Shown piece by piece: positions 12,560-24,200 of a stretch of DNA of 64,000 nt. Source of the stretch: Diphasiastrum complanatum (lineage: Eukaryota; Streptophyta; Lycopodiopsida; Lycopodiales; Lycopodiaceae); NCBI GenBank assembly GCA_029204225.1, contig CM055092.1:84908694-84972693 (forward strand), read 5' to 3'. The notes beneath the pieces are model-generated. The model had not been told where the DNA came from. It worked only from the letters and a program-made list of their open reading frames with translations, and ran no database searches. How positions within the stretch are numbered: the stretch's first letter is position 1; each line of letters opens with the position of its first letter. Position numbers and translations under genes: made by a program.

Positions 12560-13210
12560 GTCTTTCTTCTTGGTGTATAGAGCCATGGATTTTTATTTTT
12601 TTATGGACAAGCTGCTAGTCTTTCTCCGTATTTCTTCTTGAAGAAGATGATCGATCACCTTTTGAAGAGTGAGGTCGGGTTGTGTGGAGATCATCACCAC
12701 AAAGTGTTCATACGACTTTGGAAGAGAAGAAAGCAAGGTCATAACAGCATCATCATCTTGAATAGAACATCCTACAACTGATAACTAATTTAACATGGAC
12801 TTGAAGCTGTTGATGTGAGAAGTGATGGCAGTAGAATCAGACATGCTAAGAGTAAAGAACTTCCTTCTAAGATGTAATCTCGTGGTTACATTGTGAGTCT
12901 CATAAAGACTTGATAACAAGTCCAGTGCTTCCTTATAAGTTTTGCAAGTGGTAACGTGAGATATTTGGGAGTCAGCCAGATTGAGTGTGATACATGCTAA
13001 GGCCTTCTGATCTTTGATCCTCCAGGCCTTTGCTTAATCACCATCTTCTGGTTTCAGGTCTGCACCTTCTACTACATCACAAAGATCTCTATCTATCAAC
13101 ATCATTCTAAGTTTTAACTTCCAAATGTAGAAGTTAGAACCATTGAACTTGTCAATGACTCTAGCTTCACTGAGTGATGAAGATGAGGAGCTACCTATAT
13201 GAGACATCAT
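12560..13210 (-). pseudogene. Copia M gag
   Basis: It starts at MMSHIGSSSSSS (13210), close to the PBS, and reads VIDKFNGSNFYIWKLKLRMM, a UBN2-type gag N-terminus. A TAA near 13036 and another in-frame stop later interrupt it, but the frame continues with CITLNLADSQ, THNVTTRLHLRRKFFTL and LSSLPKSYEHFV. The zinc knuckle is not visible; sequence switches to RNase H before it. Confidence 0.85.
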
Positions 13211-13258
13211 AACAGTATACAAATAGAACAAACTTAAAATCTTGGTTTATTTGAGCTA

Positions 13259-13271
13259 CGCTCTGATACCA
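13259..13271 (-). promoter_or_regulatory. primer binding site of Copia M
   Basis: The minus strand reads TGGTATCAGAGCG, three bases from the LTR end; initiator-Met type. Confidence 0.9.
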
Positions 13272-13274
13272 ATA

Positions 13275-14573
13275 TGATGGGACAAGGGAGATAGAAGAAC
13301 GCAAATGGAGAAGAGAGCAGAAATATTGCGGAACAACTCTCCCGTTCTAATCGGCTGCTAGGTGCAAAAACAATCTAATAGACAATTGATGCTAAAGATA
13401 ATCACAGCCTTATGCGTTCTGATTGCCCAACAAGATCTTAAACATTAATTCATACTCTAAAACAAGAATACAGTCCACCGAAGAGATTAGAGATGGTTTG
13501 TGTGTGGTACTACTGAAATCAGATTCAATGTGAAGTACAGTTTTGAAATAAATGGAAGAGCAATATGATATTGCAAGTTTCTCAGGTGTCAAAGACAGCC
13601 ATCGTCCGATCAAAAACTGAGGAGTCGTATACGTCCATGTTTTGATCAGAGTGAGTAAAACAAGCGCGATCAAACAACAATGGAAGTGCATTCAATCACA
13701 ACAACCATTCATGTACGTTGTACACAAATAAAAATGTGTTGCTGTTATATTACACTGAAGCACAATACAAATAGCAATTACAACCAAAAATGACGGCGTA
13801 ATTGGGAGGCCCAAATGATGTGTCGCATGGCGGAGCAACCGCTACTCTGTGCTTGGACGATCTATTTATAGATTTCATCCGTGTATTAATTACATTGAAT
13901 GTTTGTCACCTAATTAGGAAAGCCGTTGTACTTGGAAGTATATGGCTTTTGTGACAACTGTACACAATATATACGATCAATAATTCAGCATCGTTGACAC
14001 GGACGAGGATGTCGCTGGAACGTACCTCATTTATTTTAGACAACCTTCGGGATTTTTTTTTCTCTTCACATTTTTTGCAAGAAGCTGAAGGTGCCCTCAA
14101 AAAGATGATGATGCCTTTAAAACAATTTAACGCATGAAAATAGATGACCTTCGGAATTTTCTCTCTCTTCGCATTTTTCACAAAGAGCCAAAGGTGTGTC
14201 AAAAATAGTTAAACTTTTGAACTATGCAAGTTTTCGCATTTTGGAAAAATGTGAAAAAGCCGAAGCTGTTAAAAACATAGTGTATTTTGGTAGACTATTG
14301 AAAAAGTAATATATATCTGCATACTTGTTCTAAATGCAAGTTTTGTGGAAGACTTTGAAGATGGCCAAGTCTTCAATGACTTCAAGCTATTAAACTTAAC
14401 ATCTGAACTTTGAAATTATGACAAGATTGGTTACCCTTTGTTGGAGATCAGCCAGAAGCCCATTGTAGACGTTCTTCAAATAAATTGGTTGTCTAAGTTT
14501 GTGATTCTTGCAGGTATCAGATGAGCAGATGTAGAACCAAATTTGGTTTCACCTGACCCTAGATCAATGATCA
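13275..14573 (-). repeat. 5' LTR of Copia M, inner part
   Basis: The R/U5-side 1299 bp of the 5' LTR. The outer 76 bp were displaced to 28365-28440 by insertion of Gypsy G at a GATCA target. Confidence 0.93.
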
Positions 14574-15376
14574 TGTTGGTGGTATTCACAACGAATTGTA
14601 AATAAATAAAATCGACTAATAAAATGTGTTGCGAGGGCATGGCATCCTGCGCGCATAAGCCCATGGCCCAATGAGCACGCAAGCTTAAGTTGTAAATAAA
14701 ATAAAATAGACTTGGGCCTTTGAATTAAAATAAAACTAGAGGCCCAAAGTCATTTTTAAACTTAGAGATTACTTTAGAGTTGGGTCCAAATTGGTGAACC
14801 TTGTGAATTTCAATGTATTTTTTGTGGACCCTTGGATCAAGTTGGGTCCAAGATGAATGGATATGATCAATGTAAATATTAGCCAATAGGATTTTGGGGC
14901 AAGGGCCTTCCCCATTTATAAAAAGACACCATTTGTACTCTATTGTCATGCTTAATAGAGAGGAGGAGACTCTATCATTTTGAGAGCTCAAGCACCCTCA
15001 TTTGCTAATCACTCTTGCTTATGCTATTGTTGTGCTTTACTTGTTATTTCCATTTTCCATGCTTTTTGTTTATGCTAATTAAGGTTTTTCCATAAGCAAC
15101 AAAATTGAGCATTTGAGCTAACCTCCATCTCATCTCTCTCTCTCTCTCTCCCTCTTCTCCTTCTTCTTTCTCTTCTATTCTATCATTTCTCTTCACCAAC
15201 AATCATGATGAAATTAGTTAGGGGAATAGAGTTAGTGTGAGTAGTGTTATGGGAGGTAGAGTTCGACAAAAAGTAGAAAACTAACTAAAAGTAGCATCTA
15301 TGCATAGTTAGTCCAGTGAACTAACTCTTGTTGACAGGTGGGAGGTCTATTACAACGTCGGATCGAAGACCCTACA
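14574..15376 (+). repeat. 5' LTR of Gypsy G
   Basis: 803 bp from TGTTGGTGGTATTC to GACCCTACA. It contains a TATA motif and a short (CT)9 tract at about 15133-15150. An inverted second copy lies at 27264-28113 with the dinucleotide tract expanded to about 77 bp. Confidence 0.93.
14917..14925 (+). promoter_or_regulatory. TATA box in LTR of Gypsy G
   Basis: ATTTATAAAAAGACACC is a good TATA match about 340 bp into the LTR. The same box is preserved in the inverted LTR near 27750-27758 on the minus strand. Confidence 0.6.
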
Positions 15377-15377
15377 G

Positions 15378-15391
15378 TGGCGTTGTTGCCG
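15378..15391 (+). promoter_or_regulatory. primer binding site of Gypsy G
   Basis: TGGCGTTGTTGCCG starts one base after the LTR. It resembles the TGGCGCCGTTGCCG PBS common in Tat and Athila type Gypsy elements. Confidence 0.75.
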
Positions 15392-16688
15392 AAGATAGGC
15401 TTCCACTAACTAGTGTAGTTGCATTTTAGCTATTTTCTTGCTTTTTAGAGTAGTTTTAGGTAGATTTTTGGGTGTTTAAAATTAGTTTTCTATATTTTTT
15501 TTGTGTTTGGACTGTTCACAGCTAGAAGGAGGTGTGAGAGGGTAGAGGAGGCCCTAAACAACCTCTAAGGGCTTGAAACCCAAACCAACCAGTCAAAAAC
15601 CCAAAAAAAAACACACCAATCTGCATTTTGGAGGGAAAAAGAGCCTAAAATCTCATCAAATTTTTATATCTCCAAAACCAGTGTGAATTAACTCTTGCAT
15701 GACTGGCAGTAGCTCCAGGGTACTGTCCCAGATCTGCATAGCAGCCTGCGAGAGTTAATTCCAAGCAGATTGCAAAAATCAGAGAGAAATCATAAAAATT
15801 TCAAAACACCCTTAAAAAATCCAAAAAAATTCAAATCTTCACCAAAACTCTCACAGAGCCCTTTGAAGTTCCATCTCAGTGATACCAAGACAAGAGAAGC
15901 TTGCGAGAGTTAGTTTGATATCTAAGTGTCTGTGAGAGAGTTCTCAGTGAAAAAAAGACGGGAAAGTATCAAAGAGCCTTTGTAGACACCAAAATTTTCA
16001 TTTCCAGTGGGCAAGAACTCTCGTAGAAGATTTTGAAGTTCCATCTCAGTGAGACAAGGACACAGAAAAGTCTGCGAGAGTTAGTTTGATTTTAGTGAGC
16101 AAAAAAATGGATTTAAGTGTTAAGAAATCATAAAAAAGTGAAGACCCAGCAAATCCTTCTAGTAAGAACTCTCGCAGACCCTCTCAATCAATTCAAAATG
16201 TTAATTTTCATCAGTGATGAAGCCTGGGAGAGTTAGTATTGAGATCTGGTGAAGATCAAGCCAAAATAGTGGTTCTGAACCCTCTCATATAGTGAAATTT
16301 TCACTTAGTGTGAGAGTTAACTCTCGTAGAGAAACTCATGGTGAGATCTGACCCAGATACAGCTATTGTGTTCCTTGAGAGAGTTACTTCCCAAATATCT
16401 GAGAGATATCAAGTTTTTTATCTGCAAAAATAGCTAAAGAACCCTCGCACAGCCAACCCTCGCACAAGAAAACCCTAGTAGACTAAATCAATGGAAAGAT
16501 CTATATTAGATCCAGCTACTGTCAGAATCTCAGGTCAATCAGTGCAAGGAGTAAAAAGTTATCAAGGAAAAAACCACTGCAAAAGGCCTAAAATTCACTT
16601 CCGGTCGATCAGATCGATCAGATCCTTAAGATCCAGACTGCATCTCATTGTATAAGCAGGATCCAACTACTTTGGAACCAACCATCGG
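15392..16688 (+). repeat. leader of Gypsy G with degenerate tandem repeats
   Basis: A non-coding leader in which GCGAGAGTTA and its complement AACTCTCGCAGA recur about ten times in both orientations. A ~170-bp unit containing TGAAGTTCCATCTCAGTGA followed by GCGAGAGTTAGTTTGAT is present twice, near 15865 and 16030. Confidence 0.75.
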
Positions 16689-17054
16689 ATGAATCTGATA
16701 TCGGGATGGTCAATAGCACGAAGGATAGCAAATCAAGCACCACACCTTCCCAGATTAGCAGTTGCGCAATGTCGCTACAAGGAACAATATACATCCTTTT
16801 GCCGAGAATGCGGTTATGGACATTGTTTCAAAAATTGTTCATTGAGACCTGGAACCAGTGTACCTCTCAATTTCATTGCGATACAACAACCAACAGTTCT
16901 AGTAGGGATGTCATCGGAAAGACAACAATTCCACGCTCTTGTGTTAGCCGTCATGCGAGCACAGAAAAGGAAGGAAGTGGCTCCCTCACCACCACCCTCG
17001 GTCACTGATGACCAACCCTCAACTTCAGCGCCATATCCAAATGTGAGGAAATAA
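16689..17054 (+). pseudogene. Gypsy G gag C-terminal fragment with zinc knuckle
   Basis: The frame contains CRECGYGHCFKNC, a CCHC-like knuckle with CX2CX3HX4C spacing (one residue shorter than canonical between the second Cys and His), followed by a Pro/Ser-rich tail ending at a TAA near 17052. The capsid-like part of gag is not recognisable upstream, so it is deleted or too decayed. Role in a functional element: RNA binding in the particle. Confidence 0.6.
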
Positions 17055-17204
17055 AGAAGATAGTACCAAAAAATACGACATTGGGTACAAAAGGCACAAG
17101 CGAAGGAAAAAGAGCAGGAAGGGGACAATCCCACAAAACCTCCAGTTGGCGGCGAACGGGTACCGCAAGCGGGCTCACCACTCCACACTGATCAAAATGA
17201 TCGA

Positions 17205-17958
17205 TTGCACCAACATGAACCACCTTTTCACATGGTGGAGTCCGAGGAACCATGCACTGAAAGACTCACACTTTTACTAGCAAGTCATGCTAGTTTACCA
17301 CTCGGGGAATTACTGCGGATTGTAGCACAAGCAAAAAGCCTTCTAGCTGAATGGGCCAAAGTGGATGAGGAGCCAGTAGCGCCTGAGCCCATATATTGTA
17401 CGGGCTATGAAGAAACAAGTAACGTCCTCCACATCGGGACAACATGGAAAATTGAGGAACACAACATCACTTTGCCAATCAAACACAAGAGATATGAGGA
17501 CAAGGCAACAATAGTAGATGGAGGATCAGGCTCAATTTGATCTCCACTACTTTGTATGAAAAGTGAGGTTTACAAGGATCAAAGCTAGCAAGATTCGCCA
17601 TCAAGCTTCGGACCAATCCTACGTGAAACCAAAAGGTATAGTTGCCGATATCCCTGTAAAAATAGCAGGCATGCAATTTGTGATATCTTTTGTAGTCATG
17701 GATATACCTGAATCTCCAACTGCATACCGTGTGTTACTGGGAAGACCATGGTTGAGGACTGCGCAAGTAGTACACAACTGGAGTATGGAGAAACTCACCT
17801 TCGAGAATAGAGAGCAGGCTGTAAAGGTTGATCCAACCACATGGGCGGTGAAACCTATTGCATCCAAAGCTGATGACGGATCATCCATGACAGATCACAC
17901 GTTGATCGCCCAAGGCCAGCCAAGGGAGGTCACTATGATTCAGAGACGGATGTCATGA
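17205..17958 (+). pseudogene. Gypsy G aspartic protease region
   Basis: Two frames. The first (to 17540) ends ATIVDGGSGSI followed by a stop. This aligns by position with the protease active-site segment, where the expected D-S/T-G is D-G-G. The second frame (17563-17958) has FVVMDIPESPTAYRVLLGRPWL, the C-terminal protease block with the conserved LLGRPWL. The enzyme would mature Gag-Pol. The active-site change, the stop and the frameshift make it inactive. Confidence 0.75.
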
Positions 17959-18659
17959 GATTGATAGATGTATTAGAAACTATTGACTGTCGGGCATGTC
18001 AATATAAATCAGATCTTGAACCCAATACATCTTCACCCAAGTGTTACACTCTGGACACACCAATCACATTTGGGGTGAATATGATAAATGTAGCGTGGCT
18101 GACAACGGAACCTATTGAGAACCCAGTGGACGATGATTTAGTCCCTTAGCAACATGCTCTAACTTATAATAAGGAGATTGAGCTGATTGATGAGCAGGTC
18201 CTACACCACATGGACCCAGATCGTTACGGAATCAAGAAGGTACCAGCTCAACCACCGCAAAAGTCTACTATGGCAAAGATCTCAAGGATCGATCCACCCA
18301 AGGCACCTGCGAATAAGAAGAATTAGTTGAAGCAGCGCTACAACTAGGTGATCTGATGGAGTGATCTACCCGAAGAGGCAATAGCTACAGTACATGTTGA
18401 TATTCGCAACCACGAGGCGAATGTCACGACAGTTCCGATGAAAGAAAACAAGGACGAATCCACCAAAATGACAAAAAAGGACAAAAAGAAGATGTTGGAT
18501 TCCTTGAAGTCAATCAGCATGGACTCGGATACAGTGTCATCCTCTATTCAGATGACAAAAAACCAAAAGATGACCAGTCGGGCTGAGATCAATATGCTGA
18601 AAGAGGAATCTCGACGAGCTCCAGTTCACGAGATGCCTGAAACTTTCAAGAATAATACC
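17959..18659 (+). pseudogene. Gypsy G protease-RT linker
   Basis: A stop-interrupted linker, Lys-rich around 18440-18560 (KKDKKKMLDSLKSISMDSD). This region is variable in Gypsy elements. No domain is recognised. The segment leads into the PGEEEKIVHVGE block shared with the fragment at 3690-4122. Confidence 0.55.
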
Positions 18660-20028
18660 TTGGACGACGTGGTAATTATGATGCCGCAAGCCCAAAGAGA
18701 ACCTGATCAAAGTCAGGCACCAGCAAAACAAGTCTTCGAGGGACCTGTGCAAACACAACAGATGAACCTTGCCGAGCCAGGTGAAGAAGAAAAGATAGTG
18801 CATGTGGGAGAATAGTTAACGCCCACACAGTTGAAGAGACTACAATCATTGTTTGTGGAGTATAAAGACTATTTTTCCTGGAGTTATAGTGATCTTAAGG
18901 GCATTCCACCAACAATAGTCCAACACACCATACCCTTGGTGGATGGAGCTGTCCCCAAGGTAAGCCGTTACTACCACTGCAACCCGAATTATACAGAGTT
19001 GATCATGCAGGAGTTGCAGAAGCTGATGGATATTGCAGGATGTTGGTGGCCAACGATTCATAAGGATACGGAGGAATACTTGAGAAAGTGCGATGTGTGC
19101 CAAAGGACGAGGAGACCAACGAGATTGAATTATGACCTAATACACCCAGTCTTAGCCCAAGCACCATTCGAAAAGTGGAGATTGGATTATATTGGTCCAA
19201 TTCACCCTGCAACAAGGAGTTCCCAGGTTCGATACATAATCGTAGCCATGGACTATCTCACCAAGTGGGTCGAAGCCAAGGCAGTAAGAGTAGTTGATGC
19301 TAGGACCACTTCCAAGTTCATTTATGAAAATATCATTGTGCTTTGGATGTCCGGTGGAGTTAGTCAGCGATCGCGAAAGTCATTTCATCAATGAGACCAT
19401 CAAGGTCATGTTGGAAGAATTCTTTGTGATCTATAGAACCAGTACGTCTTATTATCCTTGTGGTAATGGGCAAGCAGAATCATCCAATAAGATCCTGCGT
19501 AGCGTGCTCACGAAAACAGTTTAAACTAGCAGATCAGATTGGGAACATAAAATACATGCTGCTCTGTGGGCATTCAGGACAACATATAAGAGAAGCACTG
19601 ATCAAACACCTTTCCAATTGGTATATGGTCAGGATGTTGTAATGCTAGTAGAGTTTCTAGTTCCTTCATTAAGGATTGCCACAACGCAATGCCTGAATGA
19701 ATCCAAATCTCTACAACTACGCCATGAAGCTCTGCATAAGCTCTGTAAAACACGCTTACTAGTTGTGCACACACTGGCAGTTGAAAAGGAAAGACGCAAA
19801 GCATGGCACGATCGAAGGTTACAAAAGAAGGATCTTTGCTCCGGAGATTTGGTCCTGATGTATAAAACCAAGGCGATCAAGGGGAAATTAAAATTCACAG
19901 GCGAAGGTCCTTGTCGGATCAAGGAAATTCTTAATCATGGAGCCATGAACTTAGAAAAGCTAGATGGGACATCGTTTGATACACCCATCAATGGTAGTCG
20001 GTTGCACAAGTACTGGCCACCGCAGTAA
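18660..20028 (+). pseudogene. Gypsy G reverse transcriptase-integrase with internal deletion
   Basis: It starts with the RT leader block (FSWSYSDLKGIPP, VSRYYHCNPNYTEL, QELQKLMD) and passes at about 19030 straight into the integrase zinc-finger end (AGCWWPTIHKDT, CDVCQRTRRP). The RT core with YxDD and all of RNase H are absent. The integrase core retains its three acidic positions: RLDYIGPI, VSDRESHF and GQAESSNK. At least two frameshifts (near 19370 and 19520) and a stop split it. The C-terminal part to SRLHKYWPPQ ends at a TAA at 20026. The deleted region is present in the normal context in the copy at 3690-4122. Confidence 0.88.
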
Positions 20029-21199
20029 GATAGATCCAAATTGGTGGTGGCATGTTACGAAAAGTTATTCTGATAGACCATCACCACTAGATCTAGGAAG
20101 ATCAAGCCAAATCAAGCTAGATTCCTCAAGATTCGGCCGGATCTGGCAAGATCGGAAAAATCTATCAGGGTCCAAGGGGGATCCAGATCCAGATGGGATC
20201 AAGGAGGAAGCAGATCATCAGATTATGCCAATAAGTCCTCTAAATTTGCAGATCAGAGACCTTGATCTCAATAACTATGGCATATTAAGGGCAAAATTTA
20301 CCAAGAACTAATGGATCTGTTACTAGATGTCCATCAGAACTTCTAGAGAACTACCAACAGTCAGATCAAGAATGGATGAAGCTGATTACCAGTTTGCAAA
20401 AGTTAAGAATCAGAAAATCTCAAGATCTCGTCAAAAAACACTCTAAAAGAGCACTTTTTTCATGATTTTTGGAGATCTCCTAGGAGATAGCTCTTGATAC
20501 TTGGACAGTCACTAGATCTGACTCAGATGCATCCATAAAAATCTCTGAGAGAGTTCTTGATGGAGTAATCATCATTTTCTAGTGTGTCTGAGGATTCTCA
20601 GAAGCTGAATCTTCAAACCCTCATAGAGCATCGAGATCATCCTACCAACCCTCGCAAGGTGTCTAAATGGAATCAGAGCAATGAAATTAGCCTGTCTACA
20701 TGGTTTGATCTTGAAAATCCAATCATGGAAATATGTTGTGGGAGAGATGAATTCTTGCGAGAGTTGAACCCTCACAGACAATCTGAATCCTCGCAGAACC
20801 TTCGCAGGGCAGTCAAATCACCTTCTGAACTCTCGTAGACTTCTCTAAGGTCTTAGAATTTTGTGAAGAAGGTCCTTGCCAAAATTTGGGTGGAATTGAG
20901 TAAATGAAAGTGGATTTCACCTAATACGCACTCTAAATTCCGTTATATAAGGGCTGATTTCGAGTCATTTGTCACCTTTGCTGGTGAAGCTCTGCTCAAA
21001 TTTTCACTGAAATTTCCAAGTTCTCCATTTGCGAACTTTCTACAAGCTATCATCTGCTCATACTGAACACAGATCTGTGCTCTGAACTACAGTTCTTGCC
21101 ATTCAACACTCGTTATTCACAGTTTTTTGTCGTTTTCACACCTTTTTACCTTTTCCACCGTTTTTCCTACTTTTTTGCCCTTTAACTGTCACTACTAAC
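20029..21199 (+). other. spacer between pol and ORF X of Gypsy G
   Basis: Non-coding. Several CTCTCGCAGA/GCGAGAGTT motifs recur near 20550, 20635, 20755-20800 and 20825, as in the leader. The last 100 bp are T-rich and end TCACTACTAACATGGCCTCAGGC, which may be the original start region of ORF X before Copia C inserted. Confidence 0.55.
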
Positions 21200-21204
21200 A
21201 TGGC

Positions 21205-24200
21205 CTCAGGCGCAAAGAGCATTGTCCTTAATCAATCTTTCAGTGAAAGACCATGTAATCACTCATATAAGTGATGCCACGACGGCTAGGGGAGCTTGGG
21301 AGGCTCTTAAAATGCAATTTCAAACTTTCAATCTAGCTCAAGCCATGTTCTTGAAGTCGAGATTGAACGCAGTAAGGATGAAAGAAAGTGAATCAGTGGG
21401 ATCTTTCTTCACAAGGATAAAGGAGCTGAGAGATCAACTTGTGGCAATTGGAGAGCCAATTAGGGACGTTGAATTGGTACATACCACAATGAGCGGTGTC
21501 TCAGAAGGGCTACAGATGTTTGTGAGCGGCATTGCTTCGAGGGAGAGGTTGCCTACTTTTGAAGACTTCCACGGAATCATGTTGCAAGAAGAGCATCGTC
21601 GTGAAGTTGTGAAGTCAAGGCAAACCCAACAGGACGATCAAGCTTTGCTTGCTAAAGGCAAGCAGAAAGGATGGAAAAGGATTCCTAAGAAATCCAAGGA
21701 TGATGATGATGAGGGAGAGTTGTCATCAAAAGAGAAAAATAAGAAGAAAGGCAAATGTTACTGTTGCCACAAATCGGGTTATTGGGCACGCGAGTGTTAC
21801 AAGAAGAAAGCGGACATAAAGGCGGAAAAAGTGACTCAACAAGGCAACATTGCCGAAGATGATAGAGAAGATGACGAGACAAGAGTCTTCTCATCGGCAT
21901 TGGCATCCCAAGTTGATGATGGTGCCAGATGGTTCATAGATTCAGGCGCCACAAGGCATATGACCGGGAAACATGATTGGTTTGAGAAATTCTCACCAAT
22001 CCATGATGGGGATAAGGTCACTCAAGCCAATGGAGAGGAATGCCAAATACAGGGTGTGGGCAATGTACCTATGCAGTTTTCTGATGGTAAAATCAAGAAC
22101 ATCCCTAATGTGCTTTATGTTCTTGGACTCAAAAAGAGTTTGCTTTCTATTGGTGTAATGGCAAATCAATATCTTAAGGTTGAATTTGTCAAGGATGGAT
22201 GCCTTATGAGGGATATGAACCATAACCATAAAGTGGTGGTGAAGGGTTATAGAGATAATAACTGTGGCCTTTATAAGTTGGATGCTGCAAGACCAGGAGA
22301 ATATGGTTTGGCTATCTCAACAGCATCTCAATCTGAGTTGTGGCATAGAAGACTTGGTCATTTGAACTATGGGAGCTTGAGATTGATGGCGAAGCTGAAG
22401 ATGGTACTAGGGTTACCGGCATTGCAGGATGATCATCATGCAATATGTGAAGGATGCATCATGGTTAGCGACCTGTGCGGCCCAATGAAGACCATGTTGT
22501 TGGGAAAAGCATATTATTTTATGACTTTCATAGATGATTACTCTAGGAGGACATGGATTTATTTCTTGAAGAAGAAATCTAACGCTTTTGCTCGCTTCAA
22601 GGAGTTCAAAACTTTGGTAGAGAACCAACTAGATGCACGCATCAAAGTGCTAAGATCTGATAGAGGGGGCGAATACAAATCTGATGATTTTGAAGACTTT
22701 TGCAAAGAACACAACATTAAAAGACAATTCACATAGTCACACACGCCGCATAGTAATGGTGTAGTTGAAAGGAAAAACAGAACTATTATGGAGAGTGCAC
22801 GCTCCATGATGAAGCAAATGGACTTGACCAATTCACTTTGGTCGGAAGCATGCAGTGCGGCAACATTCTTGCAAAACAGGAGCCCTATAGTTGCGGTTCC
22901 AAATGTGACTCCTGAAGAAGCATTTACTAGAATAAAGCCAAAAATCGACAAGTTTCGTGTCATTGGATGTAAGACCTATGTACATGTGCCAAAGGAGGAG
23001 CGAAAGAACCTTGATGCCAAAGCAATCAAGTGTATCTTCGTCGATTATGATGAAAGAACAAAAGCTTACAGGTGTTTTGATCCGGTAATGCATAAGATTC
23101 ACATTAGCAAAGATGTGATCTTTGATGAAATGCATAGGTATGAAGATGAAGACCATGCAAGTGGTGAAAGCATCAAAAGACTTCCCACAAGTCTGGAGGA
23201 AGAAGATGAAGAAAATGCTCCACAAAATGATGCACGTGAAGACGAGAGTTGAGAGGGCGAGTATGAAAGAACACCACCTATTCAAGAGCCTAGGAGGAGG
23301 TACTTGCCAATAGGAGCAATAAAGGAGAAACCGGTTGGAAGTAAGAGACATTACTTGGACACTCCTTGGGATACATACTCTCCACGTAGTGTATCACCTG
23401 AATCTAAGATACCAAAATGGTATGAAAAGGTCATGAAGGACACAACGAGAAGTGAGAAGATCAACGCGGGAAAGGAAGTCTCCCGATCGTTATCATGTGA
23501 ACTATGCCCTAATGAGTGACATTTTGAAGTGTTGAGAGCCATCAATCTTTTGAGGCAAAAGATCACAAAGAGTGGCAAAGGGCAATGGAAGAAGAGATAG
23601 AATCCATCCACAGACATGATACATGTGAGTTGGTTGATCTACCACTTGGAAAGAAACCCATTGACAACAAATGGGTGTTTAGAACAAAGTTTCATGCGGA
23701 TGGCACGATAGCAAAGCATAAGGCACGCCTAGTAGTGAAGGGTTATGAGCAAAGCAAAGGAATTGACTATGAAGAGACATTTGCTCCAGTGGCTAAGTGG
23801 ACTACGCTACGCCTTATCATTGCCTTAGCATCTCATTTTGGGTGGAAGATCCATCAAATGGATGTGAAGTCCGCATTTTTGAATGGTGACTTAGAGGAAG
23901 AAGTTTATATGGTCCAACCGCAGGGCTTCATGGCAAAAGGGCAAGAACAGAAGGTATGTAGACTACACAAGGCACTTTATGGCCTTAAGCAAGCACCACG
24001 CGCATGGTATGGACGCATTGACAATTACTTTCTTTCTCATGGGTTTGTAAGACCAAATTCAGATTCAAACCTTTATGTTCTTATAAATTATGACAGCATT
24101 GCCTTGATTGTACTTTACGTTGATGATATCATTATCACGAGCAATGATGAGAACCTCACTCGTTCTATCAAAGCCAACTTATGCAAGCAATTTGAGATGA

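Noticed and set aside
16814-17253. Minus-strand ORFs over the Gypsy G gag fragment
   Set aside because: Cys/Trp-rich shadow of the plus-strand knuckle frame; no recognisable family.
15376-21199. CRISPR-like array from the repeated CTCTCGCAGA motif
   Set aside because: Spacing is irregular, both orientations occur, and the context is a plant retrotransposon.
22833-23351. 172-codon minus-strand ORF
   Set aside because: Shadow of Copia C integrase and linker; no domain, and the plus strand has clear coding.
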